From assembly GCA_001247695.2 (NCBI GenBank), contig LGRX02034276.1:1-64000 (forward strand): 64,000 bases of DNA, given 5' to 3'. The notes under the pieces were generated by a model, which did not search any database, had not been told where the DNA came from, and saw only the letters and a program-made list of their open reading frames with translations. This document shows, one piece after another, positions 31,927-42,675 of the stretch (its first letter is position 1; each line of letters begins with the position of its first letter). The stretch comes from Cymbomonas tetramitiformis. Its lineage: Eukaryota > Chlorophyta > Pyramimonadophyceae > Pyramimonadales > Pyramimonadaceae. Made by a program: the position numbers and the translations under genes.

Positions 31927-34900
31927 TTATTCATCATTCTCATCTTCCTCATCTGCATCATTCTCTTCTTCCTCAGAATCGGCAGTGGCCGCTTCCTTGC
32001 CCTTCGCCGTCGGTTCGCTCTTCTGTTTTGGCTTCGTCTCGGCGTCCTGATCGGGCTCGTTGTCGAAATTGATCAGCCGTTGCTGCGCAGAGCTGACCAT
32101 GAACTGGTCGTGGTCGAAGCCGATCGCGTTCATACCACACCTCATGGCGGCCATGGACGTCGAGCCGACGCCGCAGCAAGCGTCGAGAATCCAGTTGAGT
32201 GGATGGCCGTTCTCATCCATCTTGCCCGGATTGTCACCGAGCATGTGGCACTGGATCAGCTCCATCAACAGAGCTTGGGGTTTCTGATGGTTATTCACGG
32301 CTTTGTTGTCGCGTTTGAACATCTGGTGCACAACCGGGAAGCCGCGCAAAAGTGACGCGCGGCTCACACGTTCACCTTCTCCAGTATCAAAGTTGAACAT
32401 CCACTCCGGCTTTTTAGTAGACTCCCCCTGGGCATCGCTCTTTACATGGTACCCCAGGACGCCACATTCAACGTCATTGTAGCGCACGGTCCTGTTGGGG
32501 TTCATGTTCACGTTCTGCTTGTGCCAGAAGAACCGCTCCGCGCGGCCGGAGCAGTAATTGTCAATCACCTCCAGGAAATCGCTTTGTTGGACGAAACCGC
32601 AAAAGATAGCGATAGTCCATGCCGGGGCGGTGGTCTTGGCGTTGAAAGACTCCAGGAACGGTTGCACCTCCTCCTTGGTCATCGCGTCGGGAGTCTTCTC
32701 CTTGTCAAGGGCGTAATTGCAGTCGATGATCGTCCCCGTGAAGGGCAGCCTCGGGACGTCCTTCATATCGCTCATGCTGCCCTTGACGATCTTCCAACGA
32801 GGGAACATCGGCACGTTCGTCTCATGTGTGGGCTCGTCCTCCTCAAGGCCTGCCTCTCCTGGAACCTTAAGCTCCGGCCCCTCGGTCCGCGCCTCCCGAT
32901 AGAGTTTGATGTCGACTTTCACCTCGACCTGTTGCAAGCCTAGGATGTGCCCCGCGCGTGGCGCCTGCGCTTCTTGGAGATTCGCCCGCGCGTTCTCGAC
33001 GTAATTCAAGATCGCGTGCGGAACTTCCCCAGACCCCCCCCGGCGCGCTCCCCCCTGAGTTGAAGGTAAGCAGCCGATCAACGACTCGATTTTCTCTTGG
33101 GAGCTCCAGTAGGGGGTGAACTCGGCCTTGAATGCGTCCCAGGTTTGCAATCCCGCCGCGGACACCAAGTGCTTCTGCACCATGCGTTCCTTCTTGAACT
33201 GGCTTATCATCAGGCCCCCCTCTTTTACTGACAACTCCTTCTGAATAATCAGGCGCAGATACGTGTCCACCTTGTCGAACTCCGCCTCCCCCGCCAAGCC
33301 GCCCAAGTTAATCCAGAACGTCATACCCATGGATTTGGCATTGTGGAGAAACTGAGCTTCTTCCACCAAAATGCCTGCCCCTTTAGACGAGCCCGCTCCG
33401 TGGTCCCCGCCTCCTCGTTGCACCTCGTCTTCCATCTGCAAGTAAAAAAAACATTTTTAGAATGTCTTAAAATATAGAAAAGGATGCTTTGGGGGGGTAA
33501 ACACTGTTTGAAGCAAAAGTAAAAAGTAATTTACCTGTCGGTTGGAGGTGCCTTTTTTGCCAGCTTTCTTGGCGGGTCCCTTAGCGGGCGAAGATGAGGC
33601 CTTGCGCTTTTTGGTCTTCGAAGCCAAAGGGTTTTTCATGCCCTTCAGGTCAAACCTTCTGTAAGCCTCCATGATCTTAACGCAGAGGTCCCACGTCTGC
33701 GGCCGGAAATTGGCAATTGTCCAGTGCATGAAGTAGTGGTTGATTTGCACGCCGCCGAACACAGAATGCTTGGACATCGCTACTTCCTTCACATGCGTCT
33801 CCATCGACTGGTTCAAGTGAGACATTACGGGGTACCAACTTGTGACCCGATCGAGGTGAGCGTTGATGTCATCCTCCAGCGTCTTCACCGTCACGTCTAC
33901 CTCAGGGAGGGTCTCAAGGTCTCCCTCGCGCTCAGACGTCTCCACATCCTCGATGTACTGGAATCCCTTGGGATATTTCTCGATATCCGGGACTGCAAAT
34001 CCATGCTCTGATTCGAACTCCGCCATTTTTTGCACCAGCCCTCCGACCTCGTAATACCCAGGTTGATAAGAGGTACCCTCTTCGGTGTCCTCGGGGACAC
34101 CGGCGACGAACTCGGAGATCAACGCATCTCGGTAAACCTTGTACACGACCCCATTCTTTTCGAAAAGGGTCGAACGAAGCCCTTGCATGAACTGAGTGTG
34201 GTCTTTGCCTTTCGTCTTCTGGTCGATTTGGTTCTGCATCTCGCCTAAGAACCGAATCATGTCAGGCGTGAGACCGATGTAGATCTTGCTCTCGAAGAAC
34301 TGGAAAGCTATCTCCAACGGGATTTCCTCGTGACACTCGTCGGTGGCTTGATAACAGTGCTGGTGCCCAAAAACCTTGCCTCTGTATTTTCCCGCGAGAG
34401 CTTTTTTTATGGAGAATTCGGCACGGGTTTTGACATCGTCGATCGCAACAAGACCCGCATTGAAAGGGGCCCACGGGTTCTCCTTCCTGCTGTTCTTGAT
34501 CTCGTTCACCCAGCCCCTCTCTTGATCCCGGCAGGCCTCGTACCCCGTCGCGTGGTACAGGCATCCAATGGGGAGACGAAACACACTCCCTTGCTCAGCC
34601 GCCTCGTCGGTCGACATCGGGTTCGGCCACCGGTGCTCCATCTCGATTTGCCTGCACAGCTTTGCTTTCTCCTCAAAATCCATCTTTGCTGCATGCTCCA
34701 CTGTTAGCTTAGCGTGCCACCCATGTGCAGCCACCTCGGCTGCCTTCCTTGCCTCAGATGGGGTGGCCACTTGAGACATATCCACATTGGCGCCCGCTCC
34801 AGTAAAAGCTCTGGAGCCACTAGGTCCTTGAAGGGCGCGTTCGGCAGCACGCTGCACATCCGTTCTCCTGGCAGCCTGGGACAAGACGAAACTGTTCATT

Positions 34901-36045
34901 AGCTAATGAAAGCCTTCCGCCCCGGTCAGGGCTCAGGGCGCGCGGTTCGAGGCGGAAGGCGTTCATTAGCTAATGAACGCCTTCCGCCCCGGTCAGGGCT
35001 CAGGGCGCGCGGTTCGAGGCGGAAGGCGTTCATTAGCTAATGAACGCCTTCCGCCCCGGTCAGGGCTCAGGGCGCGCGGTTCGAGGCGGAAGGCGTTCAT
35101 TAGCTAATGAACGCTTTCCGCCCCGGTCCAGGCGCAGGGCGCGCGTTTCGGGGCCGAAAGCGTTCATTAGCTAATGAACACTTTCCGCCCCGGTCCAGGC
35201 GCAGGGCGCGCGTTTCGGGGCCGAAAGCGTTCATTAGCTAATGAACGCTTTCCGCCCCGGTCAGGGCTCAGGGCGCGCGGTTCGAGGCCGAAAGCGTTCA
35301 TTAGCTAATGAACGCTTTCCGCCCCGGTCAGGGCTCAGGGCGCGCGGTTCGGGGCCGAAAGCGTTCATTAGCTAATGAACGCTTTCCGCCCCAGTTTAGG
35401 CTCAGGGCGCGCGTTTCGAGGCCGAAAGCGTTCATTAGCTAATGAACGCTTTCCGCCCCGGTCCAGGCGCAGGGCATGAAAGGGACGTACCGAAGCCTCT
35501 ACAAATGGTATCTCGCCAGCAAGTCCGAGGTCATCGATCACTGCCGCTGGTCTCCTGCTTTGCCAGAAAGGAGCTGTAATCGACGCTTTCCACGCCTGGT
35601 TTACATAGCTCGCTAGATAGAATTCTTTGCTTTTATTTTCGTCTGCTGCTCTAGTTTTCAAACTTTGAAAAGCCAACAGCCGATTTGTGTGCTTTGGAAG
35701 GCTCAAGGCTTCCTCAAAGTTTGCGCTGTCTAATTCGATCACAGTAAGCTTTCTGTTTCTGTACGCGACGAAATACAGAATTGGAGTCTCGTTCTCAATG
35801 ATACTGTACGCTACGCGTTTCTCAGGAACGAGGCTACCCCCGGTTACAGTCGAAGAGGTAAATTTAGGAAAACTAAAAATTATTTCTTCATTTTCCTCGG
35901 AAGGGTCCTCAGAGTGAATCAGTAATTGCAGACTGTCCGAAGGATCGTCGGCTTCAAGGGTTCTAACAATGCTCCACTTGTTACCAAGATAGAGCTGGAA
36001 AATATGTTGAGCCCTCAGTGCTTGAAATGTTTCGAGTGTCGCCAT
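31927..36045 (-). CDS. Transposon-borne three-exon gene with DNA N4/N6-methyltransferase-like C-terminal domain
   Basis: Exons 36045-35491, 34875-33535 and 33435-31927, all in phase 0: donors TCG|GTACGT and CAG|GTAAAT, acceptors GTCCCAG and CTTGCAG. Start MATLETFQ; about 1,134 residues. Exon 1 (185 aa) and exon 2 (447 aa, with a Lys-rich tail) match nothing I know. Exon 3 (502 aa) holds, in order, a DPPY-like motif IIDCNY (about residue 870), AIFCGF, then KPQALL and LDACCGVGSTSMAAMRCG with GFDHD (about 1049), the SAM-binding FxGxG region, and a Glu/Asp-rich tail. The order DPPY before FxGxG is that of beta-class amino-methyltransferases. The catalytic DPPY has become DCNY, so DNA methylation is doubtful; binding is possible. 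Intron 1 (35490-34876) is almost wholly the palindrome array. An unspliced reading could start at ATG 34899 inside the first palindrome. Confidence 0.75.
34895..35446. repeat. Palindrome array 1: nine TTCATTAGCTAATGAA at 67-bp spacing
   Basis: The 16-bp palindrome starts at 34895, 34962, 35029, 35096, 35163, 35230, 35297, 35364 and 35431, exactly 67 bp apart. The 51-bp spacers are GC-rich with complementary ends: CGCCTTCC/GGAAGGCG in the first units, CGCTTTCC/GAAAGCG in later ones. In early units the full inverted repeat reaches 38 bp. It fills intron 1 of the minus-strand gene. Confidence 0.95.
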
Positions 36046-36369
36046 TGCGAAATGAGAGAAATTGGCTGTCAACTGTGAAAGGGGTGTGTGTGAATGAACT
36101 TTGAAAAAGTGATGTAACTTTAGCACAATAATAAAAGTCATTTCTGGCGGCTAAAAATGACATGTCGAATATCGATGTCAATTTTAATCAAAAATGACAT
36201 GCGCTGTCGCTTTTTGATTCGGTCTGTTCAGATCAAGGATATGATTTTAAGATATCCTGGTGTCATTTGCGCTGAAATCGAGGATCGATCGATTCAGTAA
36301 GATAGAAATTCTTGGTTGACTCGCAAGTCTATATCATTTTTAGAACGTAAAAAACGGCTTCATAAGCTA
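36046..36369. promoter_or_regulatory. Divergent promoter region between the two transposon genes
   Basis: About 320 AT-rich bases between MTase-like ATG 36045 and transposase ATG 36370, the only space for both 5' regions. Repeated AAAAATGACAT (near 36155 and 36189) on one strand. Function inferred from position. Confidence 0.4.
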
Positions 36370-36506
36370 ATGACGGCTAATTTTGACGAAAATATGTTTT
36401 CTATTCCTTTCGATGAAGGTTGCGAGATTATCTGCAAACCGTGCCCGGGAATAGTTATTGAAGATTCCATGGAAATAGGGGCTGACTTTTTCAATCATGA
36501 GCCAAT

Positions 36507-37587
36507 TGCCTATTCTAAAAATATTACGGTGGGTATACCCACCGTAATGCGAAACTGTGCATGCTCGTACCGACCGCGCAAGTAGGTTGCGGGGGTCAAC
36601 CCTATGATTTTTCTGTGTCCCAAGAGGTTGATTAAAGGCTGGAAAAGTTAATTTGCACGACTCCGATAAGTTTTGGCCACCTGCCACACCCTTGAAGTTG
36701 GAGAAATTACGGTGGGTAGGAATTATCCCTTACGGTGGGTATACACAATTAACGGTATTTGTAGACTCCTGGAGCTTGGTATAATATCGAGACACTTATT
36801 TGTTCGTTATTTACTTTGATTTTGGTATATAACCGACGTACCTTAGGGTACACATGAGCTGCCACCTGGCGGACCTCCATATATCGCACGTTCAAAATCA
36901 GGTAGCATGCAGACCAAAAAGATATTATTCACACTGTATTACAGGTGCACCTCTGTTATTTCCTAAACTACGGCGCTGCCTTCCTTGGCGATTACCTCGA
37001 GGCCGGGCTCTCTCAACTGGGTCCTGGTTCTCGACTAAGACTAAAGCTCAACTCGCGGGGTTTGTAGAAGGAGCGGTCACGTCAGAGGAGGGCGTTTGGG
37101 GCGGATCCCCCACCAAATATTCAAAACCAAAGTCCTCGCCCTTCTCAGAGTTATCTCCATCCAATTCAAACCATCAAACGTGATCCCGTATCGTTTTCCC
37201 GAGAGGGCTTCGCCGCGTCATAGGACGTCACCACCGCTTCGAGATGGTGTTGTAAGGGGTCCTCGCAAATATCTTAAAATTTGAATAGCCCATTCCCGCT
37301 TCCGCAAGCCCCGGCGGGCACGAGCAGCGTGCGAGCTACCAAAAGCTCATTGAAGCTCATTGCTTTTAGGGTTTCTGAGTTTGGGTTTCACTTTTCTCGC
37401 TGATGAGCCATTTCTGGCGCATGTGAAGGCTCCATAGAGGTTCATTGAAGTGTCTAGAACAAGTTGGTCACTGGTGACATGCCGTGATTCGCAGCCAATC
37501 AGCGGGAATTATTAGTACCCTTCGGGTGGGTATACCCACCGTAAGCACCTCTTACGGTGGGTATACCCACCCTTCGTAGAATAGGCA
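36507..37587. mobile_element. Short TIR element, copy 1 (nested in the transposase gene)
   Basis: Ends TGCCTATTCTA (36507) and TAGAATAGGCA (37587) in inverted orientation, each followed inward by the palindrome core GGTGGGTATACCCACC (36524-36547; two copies at 37525-37570). The interior has no ORF of note. The target duplication is unclear here. Shares ends with copy 2 at 60177-61225 but not the interior. Confidence 0.7.
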
Positions 37588-38123
37588 GCACAGCCCCCAA
37601 GCGCGAATACGCAATTGGTTCTTTGAACGCGCCTGACGTGTAGATCGGAAGTTAGCTCTAATTCTTCACGTTTCGGGTCACGCGCTTTGCGCGAAATTGA
37701 CTTACAAGAGATAAAAAGCAGACTTGATACAGAATTTTCAGAGACAAGTTTGGACTTGAGGAATGAAGACCCTCTTGTTTGTTTAAATGGTGAAGTGAAC
37801 AAGCAGATTGTCGTGCGCAAACCGTACGAATCCGACATACGCAAGAAACAATATACGGGCGTAATTAGTATTAAGCAGCGACGTTTGCAGGCGACAAGTA
37901 TATCAATGGCGAAACAATTAAGTGCAATTGCAAGTCGCACTGCCGTCTCATCTTTCTCATCCGCAGATATTCAGTCTTTTCATGAAAATATTTTCAAGAT
38001 GTCGCAAAAAGATAGAAAGGAATACTTCATCAAAGACTTGCTAAAACAATTTTCGATCTCGAGGACAAGTTCGACTTCAAATACTTTTTGGGCAAGAAGC
38101 AGTGTATGTTTTTTTTGAACTCG

Positions 38124-38688
38124 TTCATTAGCTAATGAACGGCCTCCGCCAAAGCGCGACTCACACAGACACTTTGGCTGCGGAACCGTTCATTAGCTAA
38201 TGAACGGCCTCTCGGCCAAAGCGCGACTCACAATTAGACACTTTGGCTGCGGGAACCGTTCATTAGCTAATGAACGGCCTCTGGCCAAAGCGCGACTCAC
38301 AATTAGACACTTTGGCTGCGGGAACCGTTCATTAGCTAATGAACGGCCTCTGGCCAAAGCGCGACTCACACATAGACACTTTGGCTGCAGGAACCGTTCA
38401 TTAGCCAATGAACGGCCTCTGGCCAAAGCGCGACGCACTTATAGACACTTTGGCTGCGGGAACCGTTCATTAGCTAATGAACGGCCTCTGGCCAAAGCGC
38501 GACTCACACATAGACACTTTGGCTGCGGGAACCGTTCATTAGCTAATGAGCGGCCTCTGGCCAAAGCGCGACTCGCACATAGACACTTTGGCTACGGGAA
38601 CCGTTCATTAGCTAATGAACGGCCGCTAGCCAAAGCGCGACTCGCACATAGACACTTTGGCTACGGGAACCGTTCATTAGCTAATGAA
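38124..38688. repeat. Palindrome array 2: nine TTCATTAGCTAATGAA at about 69-bp spacing
   Basis: Palindromes start at 38124, 38189, 38259, 38328, 38397, 38466, 38535, 38604 and 38673 (spacing 65, 70, then 69). Those at 38397 and 38535 have one substitution each. Arms extend to CCGTTCATTAGCTAATGAAC plus GG. Spacers are unlike those of array 1 but also contain an inverted pair GCCAAAG/CTTTGGC. The array lies in the intron before exon 39070 of the transposase gene. Confidence 0.95.
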
Positions 38689-38808
38689 CGGCCTCTGGTC
38701 AAAGCGAAATTTTTCTTGGACCTTGTGATAGATTGTGTAATCTTGTTCATCACAGGAATGTGGAATATTGTATCATAAATTTCTAAATAAATTTCATAAA
38801 GTACATTC

Positions 38809-38880
38809 GCGACGTTGGTCGAGTTGGTACGGCGCTAGGCTATGAACCTCGCACTCGTGGGTTCGATTCCCACTGAGGGT
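38809..38880 (+). other. tRNA pseudogene or tRNA-derived SINE head
   Basis: Box A TTGGTCGAGTTGG and box B GGTTCGATTCC are at normal tRNA spacing. D stem GTCG/CGGC and T stem GTGGG/CCCAC are good, the anticodon loop CTATGAA has a 4/5 stem, but the acceptor ends do not pair. The unrelated tail to about 39025 could be a SINE body. Confidence 0.5.
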
Positions 38881-41610
38881 CTAGGTTGCGCAGATTTAAG
38901 GCGTGGTGTGGAGAGTGCTGACGAGCATGCGACGGCCGTCCCGCCTGCAGACGTGCAGTGTTGGGGGTGTCTCCCAAGCGTCTTAAATTGGCATGACCTA
39001 CCAAACCCCTTATGCATTTTCTAGATAATGTGTTATTAATTTTTGAGTGACGGTTTTTTTTTGTAACAGGTGTGCTTTAAGTTCTACTATATGGCTTACG
39101 GCATCAGCTACGGGTATCTTCTCGACTGTCGGACACGCGTGCTCGAGGGCCGACACACGTTTGTTCATGGATTGACGTACGAGGAGGACAACCGCAAGAT
39201 TTCTCTGAAACGCGAGTCGGTCGTCGCCTGGCTCAAGAAATACGCCGACGAATACGGACAACACCAACCTGACCAAGAACTGATTCATCTTTCGGATGGA
39301 TTGACCATCGAAGAGCTGTGGGACGAGTACAACGAGGGCTTGCAAGAGAATGAGGAGAGGAAAAAATGCTCTCTCAGTTACATCTACAAAATATTTGACG
39401 AAGATTGCAGGAAGTGGCTCAAGATTCCATCGACGAACCGATTTTCTCAGTGCGATGTTTGCGCGTCCTTCAAGTTATTGAAGGAAGGCTTAACCAAATC
39501 TCAAAAAGGTGAATATTCAAGAATAGCTTTGTGATGTGTTTATATGCTTATGTAATTTGTTCACTGACCCAAATTTGTGTATCTTGCACAGCGCAATACA
39601 ACGGGCCTCTCAACAAACATCATGCAATCGCACGAGCGGAGCGCCAGAAGTACTACAAACATGGTCGTAAAGCGAATATGACCAAGAGCATTACCATGAA
39701 CAAAACTTGGCATAAGTATGCCTCGGTGATCATCGATGGCATGACGCAGTTGACCACCCGACTGCCACACTTTCGACGTATCCCTAAACATCTGGACTCT
39801 AAGGACTTCCTTGACGTGCACAACATGGGGAGCATGATCGAGAACGTGGGCCGCTTTATGGATTTCAACTACGCCAACTTCAAGGACGATGCGAACTTCC
39901 TTGTCAACGTTTTGCACCGGGATATCCTCCGCATTCAAGAGCATCGACGCAACGGGGACGGGGAAAATTCATACCCGATGCCGGAAGTATTGTATGTACA
40001 GCTTGACAATGTGAGCACCAACAAGAGCCCAAGTTGATGTTGGCATACGCAGCTTGGCTGGTGCACACGGACGTCTTTCGCAAGGTGAAACTCAACTTTC
40101 TGTTGGTGGGACATACGCACGAGAACATTGACCAGATGTGTTCACGCTTCTCCGTGCGTCTACGACGCAAGCAAGCTTGGACGCTCGACGAGATGATAGA
40201 GGTCGCACAAGAATGCTTTACGGATGGTGTAACGTGCGAGTACACCGAGAAGATCTTCGACTTCAGCTCTTGGTTTGATGGTCACGTCTTCGATTGCCAC
40301 AATATTTTGGCACAGCAGGCTTTCAAGTTCAAGAAGAACGAGCACGGCGAAGTGGGCATGCAGTACAAACAGTATTCCATTTCACCCAAATGGTTACCCG
40401 AGACTCCATTGCCAAAGCTTGCTTCTACACCCCCTGTCGCGGGGCCTGGATACATCAAGCCGATTCCTTTTACCGAAGAAGGCATCGAAAAGTTTGAGCA
40501 TACCTTACAGGCGTTGAAGGACATTTTGGGCACAAAGCTCACGGACGTGCACGAAAAGTTTTGGCGCGAGGATGTCATCGAGAAATAGCGCCACCTAACT
40601 GCTGGTGGAGAATGTCAAGCGCCCGCGATACCCTTCCAGCATCCCGAGAAAATCGCCATCGAGCGCAATGCCACCTTGGTTCGACTGATAGAGGCGCCTG
40701 CGTTGGCGATAGAAGCTGCCGGGGCTGCCGCCGTCCCCGCTATACCGGTGCGCATCCAACGCCGAATTGATCGAGCGCCGATAGAAGTGTACAACGGTAA
40801 ACGGAAACACCAAGGTCGAGCCCAAAAGCGAGCAGAGCAGTACGTGGACAACGCCCAGTGGGAGGTCACCTACGGCCAGATGACAGTCGGCAGCTTTGCA
40901 GTGGCTCTCGCGGTGGAATCTGAAAACGACAAGTTCGCTTTCCGCGTACAACTGAGGCGAAGCGAATGGTCGGATCCGTTGTACTTGGTGAAGGTGGAGG
41001 CGCGCTATCCGTCAACTCAACAACTGCTATATCGCTATTTCCAACCCAAAAAGCACACCGACACCAAGAAGAAGCACCTCGGCAAGCAGCTTGCGAGTCA
41101 CCCAGGAGCTTTCGCAGCGCCACCGGGCACCGACCGTCTACCGAGACTTTCGATAAGAATGAAATAGTGCTGGCATGGAATGTGGATGCGAAAGACCCCG
41201 AACGGAGTATACCGAACGAGCAATACGCGCAGATAGTCGTCGCTTTGCTTGCACAACAATCCAAACGCACGCGCAAGGACCTAGGTGACTTGAATGAATC
41301 GGATGATTCCGATGAAGACGAAGCTTTTGATAATTGCGTAGCGGTAGCGGTAGCACCTGAAGTGGACGCGTAAAGCAAGACGAAAAAAACATGTAAATAA
41401 TATGTGTATAACGTGTATATAGATTCTGAGTCAAAAGTTCTTTGTGTTTTCACTCCTCCTAGATTTCGAAAAAGTGCATTTGACCTCAATTTTGTACCAT
41501 AAAAACCATTAAATCTAATGCACAACCTGCACTTGCATGTTCTTGACTGTTAAAATGCGGCTTTTTAAGCCTATCATGATGTAAATAAGGCAATATCATT
41601 TTCACATGAG

Positions 41611-41637
41611 AATATCATTTTCATCGAATAGTGTGTT
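41611..41637 (-). repeat. Right TIR
   Basis: 27 bp, ends CGAATAGTGTGTT, exact inverted match to 31654-31680. Confidence 0.85.
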
Positions 41638-42113
41638 CTACTGGAGGTCTCTTTGCTTCGGATCCGCCACTTGGCTCTCTGGACATCCGTGATTGGCCGC
41701 CTGACGATCGAGTTCTTTCATCTCTTTCTTCAATGTTCGAACCGCCATGGGAATCTGCTTGTATGGTTTCTTCAGTTGATTTACTTTCTGCTGTGGAACC
41801 GCCTTGCCCACTTGGGCCTGGTGGTGCTCAATTTCGAACAGACAGTTTACAATTCACTTCGGGATTACTCTGTATCTACATCCCAACCGCTGAACTCAGC
41901 TCTGCTGACCAGCTTCAAAGTGGCTGAGTTTTCTTGTCAATCATCCTGGCAGCTTGATTAGCTTTAGCCCAGTAGTGGGATGACCGGGTCAAGACCCCGG
42001 CACCCAGCTAGAAGTGATCGGTTTCCACCGAGTTGCACGTAGGTGTTTGTTTATTATCACGTGGCTGTATACCCTGTACCTGCCTTGCTAGGTAGTCACA
42101 CCCACGGGTGGTG

Positions 42114-42356
42114 TGCTGGACTTCGGGTTTAGGCTTAGTTATTATGGGCTCTGACTAGCCCCTAGCCTGACCCTGCTTCCGTCTCGTGTCCGTGACATCC
42201 TAGCACTGTACTGTACAGTAGTACAGTACAGTAGTACAGTCATCGTTTCACTGTCTGGGTTTCCGAGAGCATAAAGCTTCGGCCAGACACAAGTTATAGG
42301 ATTATCAGTTTGTCTCCTAGCGAGCTTAGCCGGACAGCGTATCTGTCTTCCTCGCA
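42114..42356 (+). repeat. 3' LTR of element D
   Basis: 243 bp, TGCTGGACTTCGGG...CTCGCA, preceded by CACGGGTGGTG. Confidence 0.93.
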
Positions 42357-42497
42357 AGACGTACAGAGTCTGACTCTCGCTCTCGTCTCTTGCTGTTGGA
42401 TGTTGGGATGTCGCACGTCGACGTGACGATGACGTCTCACGTCACGTCTGTTCAACTATCTCGTGTGTGTCTCGTCTGCTGGTGATCTGGTCTGACG
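42357..42497. repeat. Dispersed 140-bp repeat, copy 2
   Basis: Near-identical to 4299-4438; element D inserted at its first base. Confidence 0.85.
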
Positions 42498-42503
42498 CTG
42501 ACG

Positions 42504-42675
42504 TACTCTGGCTGAGACCACGAGCCTCCGGACGCGATTTTTTCACTTTTTTAAGGATTTTTTATTTTTCTGTATTACACCGGAGGTTACGAGCTGCTTT
42601 CCATTGTTGTCTGTCGAGAATCGCGCGATCGGCCGCGCAGCGGCCGAAGCTCGTAACCTCTGGCAAGCCAGAGTA
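42504..42675. repeat. 172-bp hairpin (MITE-like) element
   Basis: TACTCTGGCT at 42504 and AGCCAGAGTA ending 42675 are inverted. Inside are further inverted pairs CCTCCGG/CCGGAGG and GGTTACGAGCT/AGCTCGTAACC. Confidence 0.65.

Larger units (their letters stand above)
36370..41373 (+). pseudogene. DDE/RNase-H-like transposase (GHTHENID family, DUF7869-like), decayed
   Basis: Candidate first exon from ATG 36370 (MTANFDENMFSIPF..., Cys-rich CEIICKPC), broken at 36507 by a TIR insertion and continuing at about 37680-38105. Intron with array 2. Exon 39070-39506 (after TAACAG, to AAG|GTGAAT) with YYMAYGISYGYLLDC and QCDVCASFK. Exon from 39592 (after TGCACAG). Candidate catalytic acids: VIIDGMTQ (about 39732), VQLDN (about 40000) and LLVGHTHENIDQ (about 40110), the pattern of the DUF7869 transposase-like family as I recall it. 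Breaks: a 1-nt deletion near 38055, a mismatched donor at about 38105, a 1-nt deletion near 40028, an in-frame TAG at 40586, and a frameshift near 41140. The C-terminus ends acidic (DDSDEDEAFD) at 41373. Not functional as assembled. Confidence 0.72.
31654..41637. mobile_element. TIR DNA transposon with divergent MTase-like and DDE transposase genes
   Basis: Terminal inverted repeats of 27 bp (AACACACTATTCGATGAAAA and onward) are at 31654-31680 and 41611-41637. Together with the fragment at 31120-31653 it fills the break in gag D; gag bases TCTA are repeated on both sides (31116-31119, 41637-41640), with CTA or TCTA as the likely target duplication. Contents: a minus-strand three-exon gene (36045-31927), a plus-strand transposase pseudogene (36370-41373), two intronic palindrome arrays, a tRNA-derived insert and a nested 1.08-kb TIR element between the two gene starts. 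The transposase is broken while its host LTR element is young, so the copy probably moved with trans-supplied transposase. Confidence 0.8.
29232..41927 (+). pseudogene. gag of element D, split by the 31120-41636 insertion
   Basis: ATG 29232 (MVTTTN...RRLETIFDDVGA). The first part runs to codon TCT at 31116-31118; the rest resumes at 41640 in frame and ends at 41927 (SADQLQSG). The total of 629 + 95 = 724 residues equals the B gag, to which it is nearly identical. It has the same CX4CX6HX4C knuckle (C-QNAV-C-AKSGLK-H-WHAE-C), coiled coil and C-terminal hydrophobic segment. As it stands the first part would end a few residues into the insert (RSSSHL, stop at 31131-31133), removing the C-terminal tail but keeping the membrane segment. 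Confidence 0.9.
28529..42356 (+). mobile_element. LTR retrotransposon D, gag-only, interrupted by a 10.5-kb insertion
   Basis: 5' LTR 28529-28767 (first about 4 bases lost in the gap) and 3' LTR 42114-42356, identical by eye over the shared part and the same 243-bp type as B. Without the insert (31120-41636) D is about 3.3 kb. The gag resumes exactly across the insert. The left target duplication is hidden by the gap; AGACG follows the 3' LTR. Confidence 0.92.

Noticed and set aside
34895..35446. Reading the palindrome arrays as CRISPR
   Set aside because: The repeats are 16-bp palindromes in introns of eukaryotic transposon genes, spacers are near-identical copies of each other, and no cas-like gene is present.
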